A stretch of 64,000 bases of DNA from Bdellovibrionota bacterium (GTDB lineage Bacteria > Bdellovibrionota > Bdellovibrionia > Bdellovibrionales > Bdellovibrionaceae): contig CAUJGP010000021.1 of NCBI GenBank assembly GCA_963170155.1, forward strand, positions 149,276-213,275. The letters are read 5' to 3'. A model generated the notes under the pieces. The model did not search any database. It was not told the DNA's origin and saw only the letters and a list, made by a program, of their open reading frames with translations. The position numbers and the translations under genes were made by a program. Every line of letters starts with the position of its first letter. Position 1 is the stretch's first letter. Below are positions 26,363 through 35,438 of the stretch, piece after piece.

Positions 26363-28975
26363 ATGAGTCAAGATCAAGAGAAAATGACCAGAAAAAGCCA
26401 AGAAGCTATGCAAGAAGCGGCGCGATTGGCGACGGTCAAAGAACACGCTCAGGTGGAGCCTGAGCATTTACTCCTTGCGATGATAGATCAAGAGGGAGGG
26501 ATTGTTCCGCGTCTTTTAGATCGTATTAGAGCCAATCAATCTCAGGTGCGGACAGAACTGCATCAGCGTATGGAAAAAATGCCAAAGGTTTCTGGGGGAG
26601 CGGCACAGAGGTATGCCAGTCCGAGACTGGTGAAGGTTTTTTCGAGCGCAGAAGCGGAAGTCAAACAGATGGGGGACTCTTTTATCTCAACAGAGCATTT
26701 TCTTATTGCTCTATTGAAAAGTTCAGATTCTGATCTCAAAAATTTATTTCAGCGAATGCAAATTAAACTAGAGCCCATTCTTAATGCAATTCAAGAAATG
26801 AGAGGAAGTCAAAAAGTGGTCGATGATGATCCAGAAAATAAATATGAGGTTTTGCTCAAGTATGGGCGTGATTTAACTCAATCGGCAGCAGAGGGAAAGC
26901 TCGATCCTGTTGTTGGTCGCGATGAAGAGATTCGCAGAGTCATTCAAGTTTTAAGTCGTAGGACCAAAAATAATCCTGTGCTGATCGGAGAGCCTGGTGT
27001 GGGTAAAACTGCGATAGCGGAAGGGCTTGCAGTAAGAATCATCAAAGGGGATGTTCCAGAGGTTTTGAAAGATAAAAAGTTGATTGCTTTGGATTTAGGC
27101 GCCCTGGTTGCTGGTGCTAAGTATCGAGGGGAATTTGAAGATCGTTTAAAAGCTGTGATTAAAGAGGTTACAAGCTCCGAAGGTCATATTATTTTGTTTA
27201 TTGATGAGTTGCATACTTTGGTGGGAGCGGGAAAAACCGATGGCGCCATGGATGCGGGCCAATTATTGAAACCAGCTTTAGCTCGAGGGGAATTGCGGTG
27301 TATTGGAGCGACAACGCTGGATGAATACAGAAAATACATAGAGAAAGATGCGGCTTTGGAAAGACGTTTTCAAACGGTTTTGATCGCAGAGCCCTCTGTT
27401 GAGGATGCCATTACAATCTTGCGTGGCCTCAAGGAAAAATATGAAGTTCACCATGGGGTCAGGATCACGGATTCTGCCATTGTTGCCGCGGTGAAACTTT
27501 CTCACCGCTACATTACGAATCGATTTTTACCAGATAAAGCCATTGATCTTATTGATGAGGCAGCCAGTCGCTTAAGCATTCAGATTGGGAGTGTTCCTGT
27601 GGAAATTGATGAGGTTGATCGCAAGGTAATGCAATTAAAAATCGAGCGAGAAGCCTTGAAAAAAGAAACTGAAGACGCTGCCCTGGAGAGGTTGCAAATT
27701 GTTGAGAAGGAAATTCAAGAGCTGCAACAACGAGGGCAAGAGTACCGAGAACTGTGGCAGGCCGAAAAAATGGGAATTGATGATTTGAAAAAAACGAAGG
27801 CTGAAATTGAGGCCACTCGAGTTGAAATTGAGCGTTGTGAAAGAGAGAGCCAGCTGGAGCGCGCCGCTGAATTGAAATATGGAAAGCTTCCTGAGCTGGA
27901 AAAAAGGTTGAAATCCGTTACTGAGGAGATTGAGAAGAAGGCGGGTCAGGATCGCATGCTCAAAGAAGAAGTCGGCCCTGAGGAAATCGCTGAAGTCGTC
28001 GGAAAGTGGACAGGCGTTCCTGTACAAAAAATGTTGGAGAGCGAGTCTGCAAAACTATTAACAATGGAGAGTCAATTGCGTTCACGAGTTGTTGGACAAG
28101 ATCAAGCTCTCACTGTGGTTTCTGATGCCATTCGAAGAGCTCGGGCTGAAATTTCTGATCCCAATAAACCCATTGGAACATTTATGTTTTTAGGTCCAAC
28201 AGGAGTCGGAAAAACGGAGACAGTGAAGGCTCTGGCTGAGTTTCTTTTTGATGATGATCAGGCCGTAGCTCGTATTGATATGAGTGAGTACATGGAAAAA
28301 CATTCTGTATCACGATTGATTGGAGCTCCTCCTGGTTATGTCGGCTATGAGGAGGGAGGGCAGCTCACCGAGATTGTGAGGCGACGTCCTTATACTGTTG
28401 TGCTGTTGGATGAAATTGAGAAGGCGCATCCCGATGTCTTTAATATTTTATTGCAGGTTTTGGATGAAGGACGCTTGACCGATGGGCAAGGACGCACTGT
28501 GGATTTCAAAAATACAGTGTTAATTATGACATCGAATATGGGCTCTCATTATCTCATAGATCCCACTCTTTCGGAGGCCCAAAAAATGAAAGCGGTGCAA
28601 GAGACATTGCGGAGTCATTTCCGCCCCGAATTTTTGAATCGTATCGACGAAATCGTTAATTTTAAACCTTTAGGTCGAGAGCAAATAAAATTGATTGTGA
28701 AGATCCAGTTGAATGCAGTGGTGGAGCGTCTCAAAGAGAGAAAAATAAACTTTATTTTTGAAGAAAGTGCTGTTGAGGAACTTTGTGAGAAAGGGTTTGA
28801 TCCCCAGTACGGAGCTCGCCCTCTCAAAAGGGTTATTCAGTCAGAAATTTTAAATCCGTTGTCGAAAGAGCTCATTGCAGGTCACTTTAAGGCGGGGGAT
28901 ATTGTTAAAGCTAAGGTGCGAGAAGTTCCTTCTATTGAGGGAGGGAGAATTCAATTAGTTAAAGAGTCGCCTTAG
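26363..28975 (+). CDS. clpB: ClpB disaggregase
   Basis: Complete 870-residue ClpB. The N-domain (about 1-150) precedes AAA1 with Walker [10 protein letters not shown] (about 210) and Walker [15 protein letters not shown]. The coiled-coil M-domain (about 410-525) is rich in Glu/Lys and contains [17 protein letters not shown]2 has [10 protein letters not shown] and [16 protein letters not shown], with the pore loop GYVGYEEGG. With DnaK it extracts and refolds aggregated proteins. A perfect AGGAGG lies six bases before the ATG. No CIRCE or sigma-32-like box is obvious in the 30-base gap to the divergent Cys-rich gene. Confidence 0.98.
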   Translation: MSQDQEKMTRKSQEAMQEAARLATVKEHAQVEPEHLLLAMIDQEGGIVPRLLDRIRANQSQVRTELHQRMEKMPKVSGGAAQRYASPRLVKVFSSAEAEVKQMGDSFISTEHFLIALLKSSDSDLKNLFQRMQIKLEPILNAIQEMRGSQKVVDDDPENKYEVLLKYGRDLTQSAAEGKLDPVVGRDEEIRRVIQVLSRRTKNNPVLIGEPGVGKTAIAEGLAVRIIKGDVPEVLKDKKLIALDLGALVAGAKYRGEFEDRLKAVIKEVTSSEGHIILFIDELHTLVGAGKTDGAMDAGQLLKPALARGELRCIGATTLDEYRKYIEKDAALERRFQTVLIAEPSVEDAITILRGLKEKYEVHHGVRITDSAIVAAVKLSHRYITNRFLPDKAIDLIDEAASRLSIQIGSVPVEIDEVDRKVMQLKIEREALKKETEDAALERLQIVEKEIQELQQRGQEYRELWQAEKMGIDDLKKTKAEIEATRVEIERCERESQLERAAELKYGKLPELEKRLKSVTEEIEKKAGQDRMLKEEVGPEEIAEVVGKWTGVPVQKMLESESAKLLTMESQLRSRVVGQDQALTVVSDAIRRARAEISDPNKPIGTFMFLGPTGVGKTETVKALAEFLFDDDQAVARIDMSEYMEKHSVSRLIGAPPGYVGYEEGGQLTEIVRRRPYTVVLLDEIEKAHPDVFNILLQVLDEGRLTDGQGRTVDFKNTVLIMTSNMGSHYLIDPTLSEAQKMKAVQETLRSHFRPEFLNRIDEIVNFKPLGREQIKLIVKIQLNAVVERLKERKINFIFEESAVEELCEKGFDPQYGARPLKRVIQSEILNPLSKELIAGHFKAGDIVKAKVREVPSIEGGRIQLVKESP

Positions 28976-29118
28976 GGATTGGATTGTTTATCTGCTAAAG
29001 CATGATAGGCCAATGTAATTCTATGCACTGTAATGAGTATTCAACGGCTTAGTTTTTTCTGTTTTTTGAAGGCTTCATGTTCAATGATGAATTGATTTTT
29101 CAAAATGAGTTAAAGAAA

Positions 29119-29155
29119 ATAAAAAAAGCGACCTGGAGGGGGGGTACCAGGCCGC
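29119..29155 (-). terminator. Orphan minus-strand intrinsic terminator
   Basis: Read on the minus strand, GCGGCCTGG (29155-29147) pairs with CCAGGTCGC (29136-29128, one mismatch) around a C-rich loop, followed by TTTTTTTATTTT. No minus-strand gene lies directly upstream; the nearest is uppP, almost 1 kb away across a plus-strand gene. Confidence 0.65.
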
Positions 29156-29170
29156 TTAAGGGGGGGTACC
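29138..29170 (+). repeat. Tandem pair of GGGGGGGTACC
   Basis: Two exact 11-base copies (29138-29148 and 29160-29170) lie 22 bases apart. One is in the loop and right arm of the orphan terminator. Each has a run of seven G, so the tract is slippage-prone. Confidence 0.7.
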
Positions 29171-29465
29171 TTTATACTAGAGCAAGGGGTATGCCAGCTT
29201 TTAATACTGATAAATAAGCTTTCAATGAGTTCTTTTTGACAAAAAAGGGCATTCACTTTTTTACAACTGTTATTTTTTCTCCTTTTTATTTTTAAAATTT
29301 AAATAATTTCTATTGTTTATGCAAGGGGTGACAAAACGGGCTTGGTGAGGCCGAATAATGCCCTCTTGTTATATGTGAAAAAGTCTACTACGACCTGTCT
29401 CAGAAAGAATCACGTCTCAGTTGTCAGGTGATTCAAGATGTAAGAATGCATTAGGAGAAATAATT

Positions 29466-30140
29466 ATGGCTAGTATCGTTGAAAACAATAAAAATTTTGT
29501 GAGTGTAAGCAATACCGTCGTTAAGAGAAGTTTACTTATGATTTTTATAACTGCGAGTATTGGTAGTGTTACTGCCATGGCTTCATCAGGGATTGAAAAT
29601 GAGATTCCGGTGGTTGAAGCAGAAGAAGCCTTAGCCAAATCTGAAGCTGCAAGACAGGAGTCCGCTGAAGCCCAAAGAGAGATGGAACAAGAGCGGTTGA
29701 ACTCCAATGAAGTGATGTCAAAAGCCAAAGCGGCCATTAGACAGGCTGAGCAAGATGAGAACATCGCGATTAAGAGCCGATTGGCGACAGAAAAATTTAT
29801 TGCTACGATGAAGCAACAAAATGCTCAATTACAAGCGAAAAAAAAATTAGCTGAGTCAAATGTAAAAAAAGCATCCAACGCGTTGTCTGTTGCGGAAAAG
29901 CACAAGGAAAAATTAACATCAACGAATACTCAGTTGACGGATCGCCACCGTGAATTAACAGCGCAAATCAAAGAGTACCAGAAGCAAGAAAAAGCACTGT
30001 CTGCTGAAGTGCGAAAATTGAAATTGCAAAGAGAGCGACAAATCAAGCTTAATAAAACTTTACAACAGAGATTAAGTCAGTCGAAAGCGCGAGTTAAAAA
30101 TCTTCAAGCCACGCGCGGATCTCTCTCTAAAGGACGATAA
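29466..30140 (+). CDS. Exported coiled-coil protein
   Basis: 224 residues from the ATG at 29466, which has TAGGAGA at a good distance; an earlier in-frame ATG at 29421 lacks one. A hydrophobic segment near residues 20-38 (RSLLMIFITASIGSVTAMAS) with AMA-S acts as signal peptide or anchor after a longer-than-usual N-region. The rest (about 50-215) is an almost uninterrupted heptad coiled coil, first acidic/Ala-rich, then Lys/Gln-rich, ending in a basic tail. It may be a periplasmic structural or envelope-bridging protein. The specific function is unknown. The stop overlaps the convergent uppP gene by 14 bases. Confidence 0.75.
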   Translation: MASIVENNKNFVSVSNTVVKRSLLMIFITASIGSVTAMASSGIENEIPVVEAEEALAKSEAARQESAEAQREMEQERLNSNEVMSKAKAAIRQAEQDENIAIKSRLATEKFIATMKQQNAQLQAKKKLAESNVKKASNALSVAEKHKEKLTSTNTQLTDRHRELTAQIKEYQKQEKALSAEVRKLKLQRERQIKLNKTLQQRLSQSKARVKNLQATRGSLSKGR

Positions 30141-30900
30141 GGATAAAGCTTCCAAGGATAATTCTATACACGCCAAACCATTGGAACACGCCGTTTTGAC
30201 GACTGACCAGGGACACAAAACTGCGAATGGCTAAGATGGCGAAGACAAAGGAAAGCGCGAGGCCAAGAGCAAGGGATAAAATTTGAGATTGTTCGATCGT
30301 AGGGTAAAGTTTTACTGTTTTGAGAACAGTAGCTCCAGCCAGAGTGGGCAGAGCCAGAAAAAAAGAAAACTCTGTGGCTTGGCGCTTGTCCATATTTAAA
30401 AGTAGGCCTCCAATGATAGTTGCTGCTGATCGGGAAACTCCCGGAATGAAAGCAAGACATTGAAAAAGTCCGATCAGAAGACAACTTTTGTAATTTAAGT
30501 CTTGAATATGCAATTTAGGGTGCGCTGAAGTCTCTGGGAGCTTTCGATCGATAATGATGAGAACTGCTCCTCCGATCAGCAAGGCCCAAGCGACAATTGT
30601 GATGCTCGAGAGAATTTGATCAATATGATCTTTTACAAGCAGTCCAATAATGGCAGAGGGTAAAAATCCAATTCCAATTTTTAAATAAAATTTATAGTCA
30701 ATCGGCAAAAATTTCTTCCAGTAAAGGGCAAGGACCGCGAGAATGGCTCCAAACTGAATGATCACGTTGAATTGAGTTGTGAATGAACTCTCAATATTTA
30801 AGGCATGGGAAGCGATGATGAGATGGCCCGTAGAGGAAACAGGTAAGAATTCTGTAAGTCCTTCGATCAATGATAAAATGAAAATATCTAAAAAAGTCAT
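30127..30900 (-). CDS. uppP: Undecaprenyl-diphosphatase (BacA/UppP)
   Basis: Integral membrane phosphatase that recycles the undecaprenyl pyrophosphate carrier for peptidoglycan and O-antigen synthesis and confers bacitracin tolerance. The two signature loops are EGLTEFLPVSSTGHL near the N-terminus and PGVSRSAATIIGG in the middle, which carry the catalytic Glu, Ser and Arg residues. About 257 residues with seven to eight membrane helices is normal. The ATG at 30900 (MTFLDIFIL) matches family N-termini and has AAGGA upstream; the frame runs on to 30975, but those residues are not family-like. Confidence 0.95.
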   Translation of the reverse strand: MTFLDIFILSLIEGLTEFLPVSSTGHLIIASHALNIESSFTTQFNVIIQFGAILAVLALYWKKFLPIDYKFYLKIGIGFLPSAIIGLLVKDHIDQILSSITIVAWALLIGGAVLIIIDRKLPETSAHPKLHIQDLNYKSCLLIGLFQCLAFIPGVSRSAATIIGGLLLNMDKRQATEFSFFLALPTLAGATVLKTVKLYPTIEQSQILSLALGLALSFVFAILAIRSFVSLVSRQNGVFQWFGVYRIILGSFILIVL

Positions 30901-31059
30901 AAAATAAAATTCCTTCATGTTAGGATATAAATTAATTTTATATGCGTTGTAAGGCTTGATGACTTGCAACAGCAAAATTAAAGATATTTAAAAAAGTCTT
31001 TGTCAAAACAATTTTGATAACTAATTCTTTCGTTTACAACACTAAGGAGGGGAAATCTT

Positions 31060-32565
31060 ATGTTTAAACAATTATTATTATTCACAGCGGCTTTGTTCGC
31101 GTCAGCGGAATTGCTCGCGGTTGAGTATCTTGTAAAGTACAAATCTTCAGCGATTGGTTACTCTCAAGTTCTTTCAATGCATGGTTTAGCCGTTGAAGAT
31201 ACGAATGTGGATGCTTCATTGATGAAGGTCAATATTCCAAAAACTAATGAAGCAGAAGTTTTGGCTCAACTATACCGACAAGAGGGAGTCGAGTACGTTG
31301 TACCAAATGCAAGGGTTTACGCTTTTGCAGCGCCACTTGATCCATACGCTCTTCAAGAGCAGTGGCATATCGCGAAGGTTCGAGCAGAAGAAGCTTGGGC
31401 TAAGGCTGGTAACAAAGGTTCTAAAAAAGTAACCGTTGCTGTCATCGATACAGGAGTTGATTACACTCATCCATCACTCAAAGATAATATGGTCGGTGGT
31501 TACGATTTTAACTCTAATGATGATGATCCGATGGATGTCACAAGCTCTCAAAATCCTGGTCATGGAACTCACTGTGCTGGAATCATTGGAGCCACAGGTG
31601 TTGTTGAAGGCGGAACAATTGGAATTAGCCCAGAAGTTTCTATTATGCCTATTCGTTTCTTGAATGAAAGAGGCGGCGGCGATTTTAACAATGGGATTAA
31701 GGCGATCGACTATGCTATTTCTAAGAAGGTAGATGTTATCTCAGCAAGTTGGGGTGCAGCTATTTCAAGAACTCAAGCTCAGCCACTTATTGAAGCTATT
31801 GAAAGAGCGACAAAAGCGGGAATTATTTTTGTTGCAGCGGCAGGAAATGATGGAAAGAACAATGATGGTTATGAAGTCTATCCTGCTAACGCCAATGTAG
31901 AAGGATTTATTTCTGTTGCAGCGTCTGGTCCTCAAGATGAAAAACCACAATGGTCAAACTATGGACCTAAAATGGTTCATTTGGCTTCTCCTGGTTTGAA
32001 TATTGTAAGTACTTTGCCAAAAGGTAAACATGATAAGATGTCTGGAACGTCGATGGCAGCTCCTCTTGTTTCTGGCTTAGTGGCTTTCTTAAAAGCTCAG
32101 GATCCAAGTTTGACTGGTTCTCAAGTCATTTCAATTCTTCAAACTACAGGTGCTGATGTAAGCATTCAAACTCAGTGTAACTGTCGTATTGATGCCTTTG
32201 CTGCTACAGAAATGGTTGTAGACAAAAAAATGTATTTGGTTCCTACAGCGGGAACTTTCAAGAGTAATGATACTGTAAAACTTCAAAGCTACAATGCTGT
32301 TGGAGATGTTCAGTACCAAAGCTCGAATGAAGCTGTTTTAAAAATTGCTACCGATGGCACAATGACAGCTGGTCAAAATGGTGATGCTGTGATTACAGCC
32401 GTTGACTCTAATGGAAGTAAAGTTTCTTCTCGAACTTTCCACGTTGGTGCTACAACGACAAATCCAGAACCAACGCCGCCAGGAGACTGTCCTTTCGAAG
32501 ACCCTCTTACTTGTATGGCCGTTTGTATTATCATGCCTGATGCACCATGGTGTTCTATGCAATAA
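31060..32565 (+). CDS. Secreted subtilisin-family serine protease
   Basis: 501 residues: signal peptide (1-20), inhibitor-I9-like propeptide (about 21-90; EYLVKYKSS ... GVEYVVPNARVYAF), S8 peptidase domain (about 100-385) and a C-terminal extension. The triad is Asp130 (VIDTGVDYTHP), His168 (GHGTHCAGI) and Ser331 (SGTSMAAPLVSG), with oxyanion Asn263 (AAAGNDG). The extension (about 395-470) looks like a Big2-type Ig fold (YLVPTAGTFKSNDTVKL ... SSNEAVLKI) followed by a Pro-rich linker and a Cys-rich end (CPFEDPLTCMAVC). It probably matures by autocleavage outside the cell and digests protein, fitting a predatory or saprophytic habit. TAAGGAGGGG precedes the ATG; the gene is monocistronic with strong hairpins behind it. 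Confidence 0.95.
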   Translation: MFKQLLLFTAALFASAELLAVEYLVKYKSSAIGYSQVLSMHGLAVEDTNVDASLMKVNIPKTNEAEVLAQLYRQEGVEYVVPNARVYAFAAPLDPYALQEQWHIAKVRAEEAWAKAGNKGSKKVTVAVIDTGVDYTHPSLKDNMVGGYDFNSNDDDPMDVTSSQNPGHGTHCAGIIGATGVVEGGTIGISPEVSIMPIRFLNERGGGDFNNGIKAIDYAISKKVDVISASWGAAISRTQAQPLIEAIERATKAGIIFVAAAGNDGKNNDGYEVYPANANVEGFISVAASGPQDEKPQWSNYGPKMVHLASPGLNIVSTLPKGKHDKMSGTSMAAPLVSGLVAFLKAQDPSLTGSQVISILQTTGADVSIQTQCNCRIDAFAATEMVVDKKMYLVPTAGTFKSNDTVKLQSYNAVGDVQYQSSNEAVLKIATDGTMTAGQNGDAVITAVDSNGSKVSSRTFHVGATTTNPEPTPPGDCPFEDPLTCMAVCIIMPDAPWCSMQ

Positions 32566-32569
32566 GAAG

Positions 32570-32657
32570 TCAGAGGACAGAAGACCTCTGATGATATGAT
32601 ACAAAGAATTAAAGAAGAAGTCCCTAGTGCAGAATGTGCTAGGGACTTCTTAGTTTT
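32570..32657 (+). terminator. Two hairpins behind the subtilase, the second a strong terminator
   Basis: TCAGAGG/CCTCTGA (32570-32576 with 32585-32591) is followed by a perfect 13-bp stem AAGAAGTCCCTAG (32615-32627) with CTAGGGACTTCTT (32639-32651) and then AGTTTT. The second hairpin should end transcription; the first may protect the 3' end. Confidence 0.8.
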
Positions 32658-32753
32658 CTGAGTTTAAATCTGGTTTTTGTTAGTGATCTTTAAAACTACA
32701 AATAAGACTGCTTTGCAACTGTCCGGCAGTAATTATGTAAGAAGAGCTGCTAT

Positions 32754-32972
32754 TTACTTTTCTTCAGGTGACGTTGGTGGATGTTTTTTATTTCTGTCTA
32801 AGATTTTTTTGACCTTTACACCATAGGCCCAACCTACGGTGATAATAAATTTAAGAGTTACTACGGTTAAAATAAGTTGAAGAGAAACCCATTTTTCAAC
32901 CCACATCCAGAATAACAGACCATAGATAACAATAGAGCTTATCATAAAAAATAAAAAAAGCTGATAACCCAC
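32754..32972 (-). CDS. Small two-helix membrane protein
   Basis: 72 residues with two hydrophobic helices (about 4-22 and 30-48, LILTVVTLKFIITVGWAYGV) and a basic, Pro-containing cytoplasmic tail (KVKKILDRNKKHPPTSPEEK). The start is a GTG with an excellent AAAGGAGC seven bases upstream, which makes it a credible real gene despite its size. No family recognised. It stands upstream of nothing on its strand; the subtilase terminators lie beyond its 3' end. Confidence 0.65.
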   Translation of the reverse strand: MGYQLFLFFMISSIVIYGLLFWMWVEKWVSLQLILTVVTLKFIITVGWAYGVKVKKILDRNKKHPPTSPEEK

Positions 32973-33077
32973 TGTGAAGCTCCTTTCGTCGTCTTCATCA
33001 TTCTCTTTAAATCTACTTTAATAGCGAGTCACTGTTGCTGAATATCCTTTTAATGTCTCGATACCGGCTGGCTGCGG

Positions 33078-34214
33078 CTACGATTTTGTTGAAAGAGCGG
33101 CCGTTCTCACTTTTTCAATGACTTGCTTCAAGATGGCTTCACTCATATCTGGATATATGGGAATGCTGATAACCTCCTGAGCCGCTTGTCGAGCTTTTAC
33201 AAGGTGTGAAGTATCGCCGGCTTGTTTTTGATAGGCTGGTTGATCTGGCATGATCATTGGATAGTGAATACTTGTTGGCACTCCAAGTTCTGTTAATTTT
33301 TTCTGAAAGGCATCTCGGTGAGTAGAGCGAAGTGTATACTGGGCCCAAGCGCTGATCCGATCTGATTTTACATGAGGAGTGTACACCTCGTATTGCGAGA
33401 GTTCTTGAAAAGCTTGATGATAGTCTTTGGCAATGCGATCTCGTTGTTCGAGCTCCCAAGAGTAACGTTCTAATTTAGCAAGAAGAATAGCGCATTGGAG
33501 TGTGTCCAGGCGGGCATTTAATCCAACACGAGTATGATAATAACGCTTTTCAGATCCATGCTCTCGAATTTCTTTCATTGCTGTGTTGATTTTTGAGTCG
33601 TTAGTGAAAATGGCTCCCCCATCCCCATAGCAACCGAGAGGTTTTGCGGGGAAAAAACTTGTGCCCGCATAATCAGAACAAGCCCCGCTTTTTTGATTTT
33701 TATAAGTTCCTCCAAAGGATTGGGCCGCATCTTCAATAACAAAAAGACCATGCTTTTGAGCAATAGCATTGATCTCATCCATGTCAGCCACCTGACCATA
33801 GAGAGACACGGGCATAATGGCCTTTGTTTTAGGCGTGATGGCCTTCTCCAGTTGTGAGACATCCATATTGAAAGTTTTTAAGTCAATATCCACATATACG
33901 GGCTTCGCACCAGCAAGCACAATGACTTCAGCTGAAGCGATGAAAGAAAAAGCCGTTGTAATAACCTCATCTCCCGCTTGAATACCTAACGCCATCAGGG
34001 GAATTAACAGAGCGTCTGTTCCATTGGCACAGGCAATAGCGTGTTTTGCTCCCGTGAATTTTTCAAGAGCTCGTTCTAATTCACTGACTTCAGGGCCATT
34101 AACAAACGCTCCATGATCCAGAACTTTTTGAATACGCTCATGAATGGGGCCTTTTAATGCCTGATATTGAGTTTTTAAATCAATAAAAGGAATTGATGGA
34201 ATGTTGGTACTCAT
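33078..34214 (-). CDS. DegT/DnrJ/EryC1/StrS-family sugar aminotransferase
   Basis: PLP enzyme that transfers amino groups to nucleotide-linked keto-sugars, as in WecE, WbpE or perosamine synthases. IPFIDLKTQY is the usual start, GTDALLIPLMAL and VIEDAAQSFGGTYK bind PLP, and the lysine is in SFFPAKPLGCYGDGGAIF. SIHYPMIMPDQPAY is the C-terminal substrate region. I use the ATG at 34214, two bases from the kdsA stop codon; an upstream extension is not family-like. Pairing with kdsA suggests LPS or O-antigen sugar synthesis. The exact sugar is unknown. Confidence 0.9.
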   Translation of the reverse strand: MSTNIPSIPFIDLKTQYQALKGPIHERIQKVLDHGAFVNGPEVSELERALEKFTGAKHAIACANGTDALLIPLMALGIQAGDEVITTAFSFIASAEVIVLAGAKPVYVDIDLKTFNMDVSQLEKAITPKTKAIMPVSLYGQVADMDEINAIAQKHGLFVIEDAAQSFGGTYKNQKSGACSDYAGTSFFPAKPLGCYGDGGAIFTNDSKINTAMKEIREHGSEKRYYHTRVGLNARLDTLQCAILLAKLERYSWELEQRDRIAKDYHQAFQELSQYEVYTPHVKSDRISAWAQYTLRSTHRDAFQKKLTELGVPTSIHYPMIMPDQPAYQKQAGDTSHLVKARQAAQEVISIPIYPDMSEAILKQVIEKVRTAALSTKS

Positions 34215-34216
34215 AA

Positions 34217-35134
34217 TTAATCCTTTATGAAATGGGTTTTCCAAATAAGATTTATTTGCTTTATCAGTGCGGGCATTTGAGAGAGATAAATAGAAGTGGG
34301 GCCATCGCAAAGTGCAGCTTCTGGGTTGGGGTGCGTCTCTACAAAAATTCCATCCACTCCGACCGCCATGGCGGCGCGAGCTAAGGCGGGAGCTAAATCT
34401 CGTCGACCCCCACTCGTTCCATGATTCGCACCAGGCATTTGGGTGGAATGGGTAATGTCCATGATGACAGGCTTTCCAAAGGCACGCATTTCCACTAAAC
34501 CCGTCATGTCATTGATAAGCCTGTTATACCCAAATGAGGTCCCTCGTTCACATAATAAAATATTACTATTCCCTTGGGCTTCTGCTTTTTTCACAATCGC
34601 CGCCATATCCCATGGAGCCATGAATTGGCCTTTTTTGAGATGCATGACTTTTCCAGTCTTTGCGACTTCTACGACTAAATCTGTTTGTCGACAAAGAAAG
34701 GCCGGAATTTGAATGACATCGGCAATCTCCGCAACAGCTTCTACTTGTATGGTTTCATGGACATCAGTGAGGAGAGGGCAGCCTACCTTGGATTTAATTT
34801 TAGCGAGTTGCTGGAGCGCTGTTTTAAAACCAGGCCCTCGAAAGCTTCCCAGACTCTGGCGATTTGCTTTATCGTAGGAGCATTTTAAAATCCACGGGAT
34901 TCCTTGTTCTTGAGTGATTTTTTTTAATTCTTGAGCCACCTCCAGAACCAAGCCTTCATCTTCAATAATATCGGGCCCTGCGAATAAAACCCATTTTTTG
35001 AGAGAGCCCCATTCTATAGGGCCTTGGTTGGTATTGAGCACGACAGGAGGGAGTGCTTGAAAGTGACTTTGTGAATCAAAAGTTTGAGAGGACGGATTGT
35101 TGGAGTTCGAAGGAGTTGTGTTATTTGTATTCAT
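34217..35134 (-). CDS. kdsA: 2-dehydro-3-deoxyphosphooctonate aldolase (KDO-8-P synthase)
   Basis: Condenses arabinose-5-phosphate with phosphoenolpyruvate to KDO-8-phosphate, the inner-core LPS sugar. KCSYDKANRQSLGSFRGPG, TDVHE, IQIPAFLCRQTDL and LCERGTSFGYN are hallmark motifs, with the C-terminal metal or substrate residues in ITHSTQMPG, ETHPNP and LCDGPTS. The protein has a 35-residue Ser/Asn-rich N-terminal extension. At the position that is Cys in metal-dependent and Asn in metal-independent enzymes, this protein has Asp55 (LFAGPDIIED), an unusual choice. It leads a pair with the DegT aminotransferase and is divergent from the E1 genes. Confidence 0.95.
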   Translation of the reverse strand: MNTNNTTPSNSNNPSSQTFDSQSHFQALPPVVLNTNQGPIEWGSLKKWVLFAGPDIIEDEGLVLEVAQELKKITQEQGIPWILKCSYDKANRQSLGSFRGPGFKTALQQLAKIKSKVGCPLLTDVHETIQVEAVAEIADVIQIPAFLCRQTDLVVEVAKTGKVMHLKKGQFMAPWDMAAIVKKAEAQGNSNILLCERGTSFGYNRLINDMTGLVEMRAFGKPVIMDITHSTQMPGANHGTSGGRRDLAPALARAAMAVGVDGIFVETHPNPEAALCDGPTSIYLSQMPALIKQINLIWKTHFIKD

Positions 35135-35438
35135 ATACTCACAAAACTAACATACTTCGTTGGGGCCGCCAATAAATTTCATCAGGTCCGAGGGTTGTGT
35201 GGTTTTGATTGAGCAAGAATGAAGAGTGTTTGATTTCGATAGTTTTTAAATTTGCGATAGAGGATCGATGATTGCTTATTTATTGAATAATTTCTGATAA
35301 ATCGGCTTATAAGAAACTCGACAAATGAATTTTCAAAATATAGTGTGGAATTTTGAAGTCTGAAAACTTAAATAGTCGCTGTTGCAAAGTCTATTTTCAA
35401 TTTGGCGACATTGACTCAACAGAGAAGGGAACTAAGGG
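35135..35438. other. Divergent intergenic region between kdsA and the E1 alpha gene
   Basis: About 300 AT-rich bases with no gene. It must carry promoters for both directions. I see no confident -35/-10 pair, operator palindrome or riboswitch-like structure. AAGGG just before 35439 is the ribosome site of the E1 alpha gene. Confidence 0.35.

Larger units (their letters stand above)
28976..29465. other. Intergenic region between clpB and the coiled-coil gene
   Basis: 490 bases without a gene. It contains a minus-strand terminator-like hairpin (29119-29155), a duplicated GGGGGGGTACC (29138-29170) and AT-rich sequence up to the ribosome site AGGAGA of the next gene. No plus-strand terminator for clpB is evident. 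Confidence 0.5.

Noticed and set aside
31001..31017. TCAAAA-CAA-TTTTGA palindrome before the subtilase
   Set aside because: Short AT-rich palindrome expected by chance in this composition; no repeat elsewhere supports an operator.
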